DNA from: Nymphalis io
Taxonomy: Eukaryota; Arthropoda; Insecta; Lepidoptera; Nymphalidae
Direction: 5' to 3'
DNA: 64,000 nt
NCBI RefSeq assembly: GCF_905147045.1
Contig: NC_065888.1
Span: 3,291,001 to 3,355,000 of the forward strand
Part shown: piece by piece, positions 51,601-61,900 of the stretch
Layout: each line of letters opens with the position of its first letter
Position numbering within the stretch: position 1 is the first letter of the stretch
The notes under the pieces: model-generated
What the model was told of the DNA's origin: nothing
Databases searched by the model: none
The model's input: only the letters and a program-made list of their open reading frames with translations
Translations under genes and position numbers: made by a program

Positions 51601-53303
51601 CCAGCGCTAGACGGTACCAGTCCATCAACATTTCTATTTTTAGTAGATTATATTTTTGTCGATTTTAGTCTTAATCTACTATTATGCGAAAAGCATAGTG
51701 AGTTTATGACATGTTATGGAGATTATTACATTACCCGATATAAAATATATAAAAAATTATGAATTTGTTCTCCTGATCAATTTTTACCACGGCCATTCTC
51801 AAATGACAAGCTAACTACACAGGAGATATTATAGCGAACAAGTGTGCGCGCAAACATTGCACTCTCTATTACTCTAACATTCCGATGGCAAGGGCAGGGA
51901 CATACTTTCTGAGGAATAAGAGTGTAAAAACTGGCGGATTTGACAAGGACATTGAAACCAGCAGCCTTATAAGCTAGTCACAGAACCCACAAGGCAATTA
52001 ATATAATAAAATGTACATTTTACTTTTAACCAGGGTATCAGGTTCAATAGTAATTATAAATAGTAACCGACTGAATATACTTCAAGTTGGTTTGAACCAT
52101 CTGATAACGGAAATATTAATGACACCATACGTCTAAGTATTATTTTATAGAAAGTTCTTTCAATTAAAAATTTTCACCAAACAGTGCGATGTCGACGGAA
52201 CCACGTGACACACTATCGGTTACACCGGTCTCTCGGACACCGTCACGCGCGCCTTCGCTGAAGAAACGATCCATATCACTAGAACAAACTACCAAAGAAC
52301 AGGTAACCAAACAATTACCTATATACGTCAAAATAGATAGATAGTACAATCCATGACTTTTGTGCCACTCTTTTTTTCAATCGCTACAGTGCAATTGTCC
52401 AGTTGTCATAGCAGTGCGCGTTATTTATAATTTATATGTTTATAACAGTACAGTAACAGCCTGTTAATGTCCCACTGCAGGGCTAAGGCGTCTTCTTCCT
52501 TTTTGAGAAGAAGATTTTTAGAGCTTATTCCACCACACTGCTCCAATGCGGGTTGGTAGAATACACATGTGACATAATTTCAATGAAATTAGACATATGT
52601 GGGTTTCCTCGCGATGTTTTCCTTCACCGTCAAGCACGAGATGAATTATAATCACAAATTAAGCACATGAAAATTCAGTGGTGCTTGCAAGGGTTTCATT
52701 AAAAAAAAGGAAAACAGCGATACTCCCTAAGTTTTAACACATTAGTTCCCACAGAATAGCATTACTGAACTGTAATATTTTAAAACAATAGTTGTATTTT
52801 ATCAATTCACATAGCTCTTATTATTATTATTACTCACAAATGCTTCATTATTTCAGAGTGCTATTTGGAAAACTGTAGACGACAATAGCGTATCGTCGTT
52901 GCAGTCTCTAGATGGTGATTCAGACATGCGACTGTTCACTATGCAACGTGATGCGAGTCTCGACAGGCAAGTTTTCATACTTTGAATAAATTTGGTAGCT
53001 CTTTAAAACTTCATTTCCACATATATATACATATATATTTAGGAACCAGAAGTGGATTTTAAAATAACTGATATGAAAATTTAAATTAAATAGAAAAAAT
53101 AAAATAAAGAAACAAATGTATTAAATTAGTAACGGAAAATGACTGTTTAACATTAATAGAGAAATATACAACTACGACACAGCTTAGGCGAGTGAAATTA
53201 GAGTTCTAATCTTCAGGAGCAAAAAGAGACCCATCATGGCGAGAGGGGTTCTTTTATAGCCTGGTGCCTCTGTGTTGCCAGTCTTCTATATATATATATA
53301 CTT

Positions 53304-53348
<45 letters not shown>

Positions 53349-55555
53349 CAACATATTAATGTTCGGGTTGTCAACGGGCTTTATATTATTTTACCAATTG
53401 AATCTATCTATCTATCTATTAAGATTCAATTGGTAAAATAATATAAAGCCGAGGACTTTGAAACAAATCTCAAAGACCATCCGTCTGAGATAGAGCACAA
53501 GTGTGTGCGGAAATTGGTGCAGCGTCTATTCTGTTGACCGCAGAGAAATCAGACGTAGTACCAATTATTTTATGCGCCCAATAGAAAACTTAAAGTTATA
53601 AATGAATTTACTATATTTGACAAATGTTTGATGTAATTTTATCCACAGCCGGTTATCAGGAGGATCGGTCCAAAGTGAAGTTTTACCTTCCGACAAAAAG
53701 AAGAAAAAGAAGGGTCTATTTGGTAAACTAAAAGAGTTCACTAAGTCACGTTCCATTGATGACCACGTCGGTGGAGACGATTTCCGACCCATAGGAACAG
53801 TATCACAGGTATTTAGAACGCAGTAACAGCCTGTTAATGCCCCACTGCTGGGCTAAGACCACCTCTCCCTTTTGAGGAGAAGGTTTGGAGCTTATTCCAC
53901 CACGCTGCTCCAATGCGGGTTGGTAGAATACACATGTGGCAGAATTTCAATGAAATTAGAAACATGCAGGTTTCCTCACGATGTTTTCCTTCACCGTCAA
54001 GCACGAGATAAATTTGGGTTTTTTTTAATTAATCTAAAACATAAATAGAAATGCTATTTTTATCAAAAAAGTACAGAGTAGAGTGATGTTTAATGGTTTT
54101 ATTATTTTGTATCTTTATATTTATATAAAGACTGCAAAGGAAGTACTCTAAAAATTAATAATTCGTTGAAAAAACTGTTTTTTTTTTACAATTGATACGA
54201 GTATAAATATATAAGAACATTCATTTATAAATTTTATACTAGCGTCAATTCAAGAATAGAATTTTAATATGCAAGTAATTCAACTGATTGTAGAGCTCTG
54301 TTGTAATCCCATGAGGTACAAACAACTTACCAGTTATTATATCGATGTTTGCATTAAATTTCGAAGGGTGATTGAACCATAACAGCAGTACTTGTTATTT
54401 TTGTGTTCCGGTTTAAAGGGTGAGTGAGCCAGTGTAATTACAGGCATAAGGGACATAACATTTTAGTTCCCAAGGTTGGTGGCGCAATGGTGATGTAAGC
54501 GATGGTTAACATTTCTTACAATGCCAATGTCTATGGGCGTTGGTGACCACTTACCATCAGGTGGCCCATATGCTCGTCCGCCTTCCTATTTTATATAAAA
54601 AAAACCAATGTAATTACAGACACAAGGAACATAACATCTATCCAGATACCATTCTTGGCGACACATTGACGACGTATGCAATTACTGTCATGTTGCATAT
54701 TTACCTTTGCCTTCATTTTATTAGTAATTAAAATTAAACGTTGAAAAACTTTCAAGTATTTTTAGAAAATTGTCAAACTAATGGTTAGTGTTATCAGAGA
54801 ATATCATAAATATAAAACATAGAATATCATTACATACACAATATTGTATTATGTAACAATTAAAGTCCTTCGAATTTGTTATACGTGATTAGGGTTCAGA
54901 CTCTGACATGAGCGCAACCGGCAGCAGGCGAGATCTACGAGGAAGACTTTCTGATATGTTCAGTAGAAAAGGACAACTAGCCAAGGGAAATAGGTAATAA
55001 GTAAAAACTAAATAGGCATGCTGCATATCGTCTTATTATTTAAGCCTCATTTATATACAAAAAAAAATACAATAGAACATTTATGACTAAAATTTATGTA
55101 ATTTTAATGAAGCTTTAACCAAATACACCACAGACCAAAATCTTCGAATGAAAGATGGACCAAAACATATTTTAATGTATAATATACTAAGTGACTTATT
55201 GTTATGTTACAACAGCAAAGACCAGAGTCCAGACAGACCAGGTAGCGCAACCGGCAGCACTACCGGTAGCACCACTGGCAGCACAACTGGTATCTCGGCT
55301 GCCACGAAACCTATTCTGCGCAACGCCAGCGCTAACACTTTGTCGCGCACTACTGTCAAGCCGGTATTTAAATTTGTTTTTTATGTTTTTATACCGATGA
55401 CAATTTTTAAGACATTTGTTACCATTTTATATATTTATAATATTAATTGAGTATACAACATTAAAATAGTTTTCTTTTATTTTATATTTCAGAGTGAATC
55501 TCTCGCCGCTAGAGCTTCGAGTGCCACCCCCGGGGTGAAGAGGAAAGGAAAATAA
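30601..55555 (+). CDS. MTCL/SOGA-like giant coiled-coil protein, 41 exons
   Basis: Exons: 30601-30788, 35501-35610, 35805-35957, 36772-36872, 38481-38636, 38725-38883, 38975-39229, 39305-39468, 39548-39701, 39971-40156, 40474-40602, 41176-41928, 42044-42134, 42598-42731, 42846-43019, 43642-43766, 43848-43995, 44284-44517, 44774-44927, 45434-45757, 45844-46004, 46078-46203, 46322-46546, 46774-47091, 47171-47342, 47430-47556, 47982-48096, 48170-48328, 48453-48800, 48880-49044, 49203-49358, 49437-49535, 50006-50158, 50935-51072, 51453-51613, 52185-52302, 52857-52966, 53649-53808, 54893-54993, 55216-55363, 55493-55555. They join in phase to 7215 nt, 2404 residues. An N-terminal Cys/His motif (CPLGFHP...CKRCF...H) and low-complexity stretch precede long coiled coils. 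Exons 8-10 (EEMQDNF, RRELEQTIKNCRVL, LKKTERRAEQ) resemble the conserved MTCL1/SOGA core, a family of microtubule-binding proteins. The tail is basic, Ser/Thr-rich and disordered (GSTTG repeats). Some exons may be alternative. Family call moderate; exon model strong. Confidence 0.8.
32255..32558 (+). mobile_element. SINE family A, full length with 9-bp target duplication
   Basis: The 9-bp direct repeat gtatttgta at 32255-32263 and 32550-32558 flanks 32264-32549. The head reads 'gccgagatggcccagcggt' (A box) and 'ggtttcaaactcgggc' (B box), so the element derives from a tRNA gene. The 3' end is 'cattctcaggctgttacg'. Confidence 0.9.
33116..33335 (-). mobile_element. SINE family A, head missing
   Basis: The minus-strand body runs from 'gaattttcatgtgcttaat' near 33325 to the 'gggacattaacagg' end near 33120. 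The tRNA-like head is absent. A family B relic directly abuts it at 33352. Confidence 0.8.
33352..33540 (-). repeat. family B relic, strongly diverged
   Basis: 'tacctggtggtaatactttatg' and later 'tattctaccggtag' and 'agcttagttcctattg' follow the order of family B read on the minus strand, with many changes. Confidence 0.4.
34310..34470 (-). repeat. SINE family A relic
   Basis: Blocks such as 'gaaggtttgaagctttttcc' and 'cgagatgaattataaacaca' match the minus-strand body of family A with changes. It runs into the left arm of the inverted repeat at 34438. Confidence 0.55.
34438..34644. repeat. 72-bp inverted repeat (71/72) with 63-bp spacer
   Basis: The arms 34438-34509 and 34573-34644 are reverse complements with one mismatch. 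Each arm joins a family A SINE piece (cgagatgaattataaacac) to a unique block (gtggccggttttgaattcc). The spacer holds a family-B-like end (cttggtggtagggctttgt). It is in the first intron of the MTCL-like gene and would form a long RNA hairpin. Confidence 0.9.
36457..36715 (-). mobile_element. family B copy
   Basis: On the minus strand it runs from 'aggcgggcgagcagat' near 36710 to the 'gccctaccacc' end near 36460, with scattered changes. It ends about 55 bp before exon 4 of the MTCL-like gene. Confidence 0.7.
36873..38480 (+). other. intron 4 of the MTCL-like gene
   Basis: A 1.6-kb AT-rich intron. The only item noted is the 13-base 'gacaccttgtact' at 38184-38196, which matches the end of the transposon relic at 45389-45401. 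Confidence 0.5.
41419..41700 (+). other. run of QT motifs in exon 12 of the MTCL-like gene
   Basis: Within the largest exon (41176-41928) the short motifs GCQTDP, YSQTNK, NIQTDC, SQTDK, YTQTIG and EQTQN occur about every 10-30 residues in an otherwise disordered, Asn/Lys-rich stretch. TQT-type repeats are the usual anchor of dynein light chain LC8 partners. That binding is an inference only. Confidence 0.6.
43172..43384 (+). mobile_element. SINE family C body, truncated
   Basis: The block 'cgtaaagccgttggtcctgc' through 'aattggtctggaggacatta' is the complement of 4752-4960 with changes. The tRNA-like head is missing. It lies in intron 15 of the MTCL-like gene. Confidence 0.75.
45020..45401 (+). 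pseudogene. mariner-like transposase 3' relic with terminal sequence
   Basis: Translation shows TLLAVTKEHGSRRIGL, then DNPMDFFLL, a stop where Trp is usual, then GYLKSKVYASRLNSL. This is the end of the DDE catalytic domain of a mariner-like transposase (typical PRSPDLTPLDFFLWGYLKSKVY). The sequence 'tttgggacaccttgtac' at 45385-45400 looks like the element's terminal repeat. The relic lies in intron 19 of the MTCL-like gene and ends about 33 nt before the acceptor of exon 20. Confidence 0.7.
47620..47900 (+). mobile_element. SINE-like family B, full length
   Basis: Nearly identical in order and length to 14434-14717, from 'tagaataggaaggtgga' to 'gccctaccaccag'. It lies in intron 26 of the MTCL-like gene. 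Confidence 0.85.
50371..50553 (+). mobile_element. family B copy with internal deletion
   Basis: It follows the family to 'gtgcctgtaatta' at about 50532 and then jumps to 'gcacaaagctctaccaccag', losing about 100 bp of the unit. It lies in intron 33 of the MTCL-like gene. Confidence 0.8.
51780..52000 (-). repeat. SINE family C relic, diverged
   Basis: The order of blocks (caaatgacaagctaactac, caggagatattatagcg, tgcgcgcaaaca, ttgcactctctatta) follows 4785-4870 with many changes. It lies in intron 35 of the MTCL-like gene. Confidence 0.5.
52449..52702 (-). mobile_element. SINE family A, head missing
   Basis: Minus-strand body from 'caccactgaattttcatg' near 52680 to 'gggacattaacaggctg' near 52455. 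It lies in intron 36 of the MTCL-like gene. Confidence 0.85.
52967..52972 (+). other. GC-AG intron donor after exon 37
   Basis: The exon ends AG and is followed by GCAAGT. The reading phase (2 then 1) fits the acceptor at 53648. A nearby GT six bases on (GTTTTC) fits the donor consensus poorly and breaks the phase. Confidence 0.7.
53306..53346. repeat. (TA)n microsatellite
   Basis: About 41 bp of TA, with a second short TA run just upstream at about 53287-53300. Confidence 0.9.
53377..53450. repeat. perfect 29-bp inverted repeat with ATCT-repeat loop
   Basis: The arms 53377-53405 and 53422-53450 are exact reverse complements. The loop (53406-53421) is a short ATCT tandem repeat. It lies in intron 37 of the MTCL-like gene, next to the TA microsatellite. 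Confidence 0.9.
53823..54013 (-). mobile_element. SINE family A, truncated, just after a splice donor
   Basis: The family A 3' end (cagcctgttaatg on the plus strand) starts about 15 nt after the donor of exon 38 at 53808. The copy stops at 'caagcacgagata', missing the head. Confidence 0.85.
54380..54700 (-). mobile_element. family B copies, one long and one fragment
   Basis: A minus-strand family B copy spans about 54380-54600 (ends in 'gtggcccatatgctcgtc'). A second short piece follows at 54606-54645 ('atgtaattacagacacaagg'). Both are in intron 38 of the MTCL-like gene. Confidence 0.75.
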
Positions 55556-55579
55556 TTGAAGAATTGATTTAATCGCTGT

Positions 55580-55585
55580 TTTATT
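55580..55585 (-). terminator. candidate CAND1 poly(A) signal
   Basis: The minus strand reads AATAAA, 360 nt past the CAND1 stop and only 25 nt beyond the stop codon of the opposing MTCL-like gene. No nearer canonical minus-strand signal was seen. Confidence 0.4.
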
Positions 55586-55673
55586 GTATTCATCCAATCT
55601 CCTACGAATATTCCACATAGCTTGTAATAATATCACAATACATATCAGATAGAACTATCGAAGAAAAACATCT

Positions 55674-55679
55674 AATAAA
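55674..55679 (+). terminator. MTCL-like gene poly(A) signal
   Basis: AATAAA about 119 nt past the stop codon; another candidate is at 55805. Either would place the transcript end inside the likely CAND1 3' UTR. Confidence 0.5.
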
Positions 55680-55944
55680 GACTATGTTCCTTCTGGTTGC
55701 CCCTTAAATGCCTTCGTCCCCGTTCCTACTGACGCTCGGGCATGCCTAGCTTTACGTGCTAGTTAGCGATACTTATATTTGTAATTTTTATAATTATAAC
55801 TGTTGAATAAAATCGCAATGTCTTATTCCATATCGGCTATAATTTTTACAATGTAGAGGGGTGTAGGTATAAAACTTAAGTTAAACGAAAAGAAAGACCT
55901 CGTGAAGATCCGCGAACTAGACGCAGAACAGTGAGACGCGACGG

Positions 55945-58900
55945 CTAGCTCTGGTCCATGAGGTTGGAGTCCACACCGCCGCCCGTGGAGTCCTTCAGTA
56001 TGGACTCGAAGATGGGCTGGAGGTCGGGGAACGATTTGATTTGCGTAACGAAATCCATTAAATGAGGATTCTTATCTGTAAAAAACGTATATATATCGTA
56101 ATAATTATCAATACAACTTTTGAAATATTTCTTGTAAAATTGATTTAACCTTAAAAAATAATAACTACAAAAAACGTAAACCAGTTTCACAAAATATTAA
56201 TATTATCCAATTTAATTTATTTAACATAATATACAGTCCGTTACAATGGCAGGAGGAGTACATAGCTAAATAAGCAACTTTGACCTTTAATTAACATGAT
56301 ATTTGAATTTTTAAGAGTGCTGAATGTGATCATTAATGAATGACCGAGTAACGCTTGGTGAATGAATGATCTCGAGCAACGCATGATAGAATTTATTGTT
56401 TTTATAAAAATAAAACAATTATTTAAAATAACTAACTCCAAGCACAAACAAATTCGTAACAATAAATAAATAAATAAGAACTATAGCCGTACCCGCGTCC
56501 GGTATCTGCAGCAGCGCGGCGGCGGCCCGCAACGCCGAGCGCTTGAGCTCGTCCTGCTTCTCGTACTCCTGCTTCACGGAGTTTGCCTTCACCTTCATCG
56601 TGCACGTTGCGCGCAGCGGCTCCACCAGACTCTCTAGTCCTACAAAGGAACATTGTTTCAACTATACTTTCTAAAAGCATTAGGAGCGCCGTTTGAAGTC
56701 AACGGACACATCCGAGTTCTGTTTTTTGTTTTTCATTATATTAATTTGTATGGTATAAGTGCCAAAAAATAAGGTATGCTAGACGATGTGCTCAGGAAAA
56801 GCTTAAAAAAGTAAACATGGATACTTTGCATAGGAATGCTAAAACAATAACTCACTCTGTAGGACGACGGTGGGACACAATTGCGCGAGTCTGGCGCACA
56901 TGAGGTAGGTAAGCATCTTAATGTCGTAGTGGTCACGCAGGCCGTCCTCCACGTGCCGTAGAAACTCGAACACGTCGAGGCGGTCGAGACACGTGCCCAG
57001 CAGCGTGTACATGCACTCGAAGGCCGCCTTGCGCAAGTCGAGGCCATCGTCCACCGAGTGCTTGAACGGACCCATTTCTACTTCCCTGATCAACTCTTTC
57101 TGTAAAAAGCACGTGGTGTCGTCAGTCGGTCGACGTGGCAATCGAATCGGTAACACGGCAGGCGCGCGTCCTCACCTTGACCTTGGTCTCGGCGTATATG
57201 GTGGGCAGCACCTCGGGCAGCAGGTCGCGCACGAGCGACGGCTTGTTGTGCGCGGCCGAGTTGAAGGCCACGAGCGCCACGCGCCGCACGCCCAGCTCGG
57301 CGTCGCGCAGCGGCAGCAGCAGCTCCGCCATGCAGGCGCGCAGCAGACCGTCGATCGCCTGCGGCTGACGCCCCACCCGCACTGTCACTATATCTCCGAG
57401 CGACCCGTGCACTCGAGGACATTACACTCGAGGACATTTTTTTTTTAAAGAATAATCGCGCGCAACCTTATGTTATATATCGACGTAAAAAACATCTCAC
57501 CGGTATCATTATATTGATAAATAAAAAAATCGAAAGTTATCTTAAATATAATTGGGTTTTATTTTTAAATAACCTTATTTTACAAATAAATCGAACGAAA
57601 CCTATAACATGTAAAAGGTACTGTGCATGAACCTACCTACATATGCATGAACAAATAAATTTGGTCGACAGATAAAAAATTACCAAAGACGATAGATACT
57701 AATAGAAATAGAAAATATATCACACTCCTTCCGCCTCTCTTTTTTGTAAATATTAAGCAGAACTACGACATCGACTTACTTTTATGGGGAACATTGCGGA
57801 TAAAAGATAAGTAAATAGTTGTATCAATGTCATAATGGTGATTTTTAACTAACCTGATCCGATATAGTGAATTTGACTGCAGTAACGGCAGTTGTTCTTG
57901 TTAGTGGTTCAGGCGATTTCAAAAATTCTTTTAAATGCGGTAGTAAATCTTGAGGTTCCAGCAAGCACAATTTTCCTAAACATTCTGCTACCTAAGAAAG
58001 CAAAACATTTGTTATCGATTATCAATATAAATAAAACAAACATAGTAATAAAGGAGTAATTTGTACCCTCGCGATCTGCAGCAACTATATCCAAGGCAGT
58101 CAAACAACAATGTATCCATAGAATAATAACTACTATAAAAAATATAACTTATATTAAATAAAAATGTTGAGGTGCGGAGTAACCGAGGCTCGATAGAATC
58201 CGTAACAAGTACGTGCGAGACAGTCTTGAACTTCGTGACTGAGATCGTATGGTCATGTATGTGAAAAGGAGACCACCTGAGTACATCGGCAACCACCTGA
58301 GGGGCAGTAACGACGAGAGGAGCCAATGCCGCGATCCGTAAACAGCCTGTGAATGTCCCACTGCTGGGATACAGACCTCCTCTCCCTTTTTTGAGGAGAA
58401 GGTTTGGAGCTTATTCCGTCACACTTCTCCAGTGCGGGTTGGTAGAATACACATGTGGCAGAATTTCAATGAAATTAGACACATGCAAGTTTCCTCACGA
58501 TGTTTTCCTTCACCGTAAAGGACGAGATGAATTATAATCACAAATTAAGCACATGAAAATTCAGTAGTGTTTGCTCGGGTTTGAACCCACGATCATCGGT
58601 TAAGATTCACGCATTCTTACCACTGGGCCATCTCGGCTTGCCGCGATGTTGGAGTGTTATTAAAAATGATATAATAAGTTGTGAGCTAATAGACGAAGAC
58701 GTTCAAGACGCCTAAAAGGAAACCGGCCCCGTCACCAAACGGAACAAACGTTAAGAAAAAGAATATAAAAAATATAACTTAGGATAAGTATAGGGTAACT
58801 TACTACATTCCGAGATCCTTCCTCTGCACACTGACAGTGCTTTGACAGCTGCACCCATATTTCTGGTATGAACGGCCTCAATGCTTCCACTCCCTCCGGC

Positions 58901-61900
58901 GTACACGATTCGCAGGCTATAATCTAGTATACATAGGACATAAATAACTCAGTTCGACAAACATACATAAGATAGTCAAATGTTCATATACATAGGTTTT
59001 ATAGGTTGTATTTTTAAAATTAACAAAATCAGAAGTGGGTACATAGGGCAACAGTTTTGTCTTATTACAATTGGATAAATGCGTAGAAGGAAGTTGAGTT
59101 TCTTATATAGACAATATTTGGTCAAATTATATACATGTAAAGAAATAATTGTATTTATATTTATTTAATGTTTGATTAGTTTTGTGTAATAGTTTACATA
59201 TGATAACAAAAAATTTTTAGAAATGACATATAAAAAAAAGATTTGATTTTTTAAAAAAAAATTATTGAGTAAATAATAAAAAATTGTGAGGAAAAACGGA
59301 ATAATAAACTTTAAATGTCGTTTCTTTTACAGTGCAACCTCAGGTTTATTTATTATTTATTTTTCATCACAGCTCTATAAACAATTAGACTGCATGCACG
59401 GTACTATATTAATGTATATAATGTATGTAAATAATAAAATTTTATGAAACATAAAATCATCAGTAAAAATACAGAGGAGGCCAATATGGGAGGCAGATTA
59501 AAATACTGTTACAATCTAGCTTTAAAAATGAGCAGGAGAAAGTCCTCACCTCTCTCAGTGAATGTAAGAGCAGATATTGTCTTTTAGGCTGCGCCTCGAT
59601 CTCGTTGAGGATGAAGGGCAGGAACTCTGGCAGGTTGCCGACCGCCACCGAGCCCAGCGCGTAGCTCGCTGCAGACTTCACTTCCTCGGACGAAGGCGCG
59701 AACGAACTCAGTAACACCTCTTTCAGATTTGGAATTGAGCTGAGATCCCTGTTAAGTATAAACATGTCATAGAAAATTGATACCGTAGTTCAATTAAATT
59801 TACGGCAAAAATGTGAAGATTCTCACATCGGGATATCCGCACCAATGTCTGTTTTTTACATTAACTATAAAGAAAGTGTAAATTATTTTACACTTGCTTT
59901 CTTGGAGCTCGAATTTGTTTAGAACTCAATGTGGTGATCACTCATCACTAAATCATGTCTAGAATCGATACACAGTTCAGGTTTACCGTTCCATTTTTTC
60001 CATTAAAGAGCATTATTCGTTTCAAATGAACGTCACTTTTTTTAACAAAACCTAGTAACAAATGTGAAAAACCCAAGACGAAATAATACAAAAGCTACAT
60101 ACAGATGTCTTCCGATCTCCGCGAGCGCCAGCAGGGCGAACATGTGCTGCGTGTCGGCGTGCGGGTGCGACGCGTCGCTCAGAAACCCGCGCGTGATGTC
60201 CAGTGCATCCGAGCCGCCCGACACCACCACCGCCGCCACGCATTTGGCCAGCGAGTGGTAGGCCTGGCGAGGAAGCGTCCGCTGTACTCCAGACTGATAA
60301 TAATCCTCGCTTTTAATATTTCACCATTTAAAGTCATTTAATTTAAACCACCACCATTTAAAGACATTTAAAGTCGATTTTCTCTCTGCTCTTATTATTT
60401 GTAAAATTTATATTAAAACAATTTATATGATAAAATATCAAGATGTGGACAAAAGTCGAGTTCGCAGTCCGAAAACTGATAATTTTAGATAGATTTAGGG
60501 ATAAAAAAATATTTCTGAGGCACGAGTCGCGATTCTAATAATTCGGGTACGGGTACCTGTTTGATGTGGTGCGGGGTCGCCGCGTGATCCGCGTTGGCGT
60601 GCACGGGCGCCACCAGCAGCGCCAGAAGCTCCCGGCGCGAACAGCCCGCCACGTCCGCCGCCACCAGCGCCGACAGCACCCCGACCATCGCCTTCAGCGC
60701 GCCACCTGCACGTCAGTCCCATGTGAACTCCGCCCGAGGCGCACGTCACCGCCCCCAAAGCAACAAGCGGTCGAACCCTGCAGCAGCGGCGAGCGCGCGA
60801 GCGCCAGGATGTTGGGCGTGAGCGCGGCGCGCGCGTCGGGCGTGAGCGCGGCGGGGCAGCGCACGCACGCGCCGCGCACCAGCGCCAGCGCCGTCTGCGC
60901 GCAGTGCAGGTCGGCCTCGCACACCAGCGCCGGCACCTCCATCAGCACCTGCGCGTCACGTCACATTAGGTCCGTGCGCGTCTCTGCGTCGTGCTTCCGC
61001 GGCGGGACGTACCTTGCTCAGCAGCTCTATGCTGATGGCGTTGCTGTAGTTCTGAACGAGGGTATCCAACAGAACTAGAGTCGAAAGTTTCAGGGCTCTC
61101 TGGTTTTTCCTCAGGAAGGATCCGAGTATGGGCACGGCGTCCGACTAGAAAAAGGATTACTTCGTATAGAGAGTGACTCGATTCTGCTCCGGTTGTATAT
61201 ATTGCCATAGCTTGTGAGGAAATTAAATTACCAAAATTGGTCGCAAGTCGATGCGCAGAGGAGAGGAAGCAATTTTAGTGAGAGCCTTCACAGTAGTCAA
61301 ACGAGTAATTTCGTTACGTAGTCTTTCTAAAAATATCGGCAGGCAAACTGGGAGCTCATTCTGAAACAAAATATACTCATTTATCAAAATAGACTAAATG
61401 CTTTTATATCCAATAAAAGACAGCAATCAATCAATCAATATCATCAATATATCAAATCAAATCAATAATCTAAGACTAAAATTAAAACTGTGTACAAACA
61501 TTTTTTTTTAATCTAATTATTATTTATTAAGTTTTACAAACATGTATTATTTCTGAAGATCATACAATAATTACTCGTACATCAATTTCAATATTGTTTA
61601 AGTGTCCTCCTTGCCTATAACGACCCCCAGATGTACCTCTAAGTAATCTCCGAAGTGACAGATGAGCTGCCCGCAGGCGGCGATGGCGCGCTCCTTGACC
61701 TCCTGGTCCATGTCGGTGGCGCGCAGACGCACCAGTGTGCACTCGTACATGGCGGGCACGAAGCGCTGCAGCTCTTCCGCCGGAGCCGCGTCCGCTCCAC
61801 CCGCCTCCAGCGACTCTGGTGGACAGAGACAATGACTTTGACTAACTAAAAAGCAACTTGCTTATATTCTATGCTATAAAGCTCGCCCGGCATCATATTC

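Noticed and set aside
55132..55190. Alternative exon start at an AG at 55132 for the MTCL-like gene
   Set aside because: It keeps phase but runs into a stop codon within 17 codons; the AG at 55215 gives an open, in-phase exon.
60566..61078. 170-codon plus-strand frame over CAND1 exons
   Set aside because: Antisense shadow of GC-rich CAND1 exons and it spans three introns of that gene.
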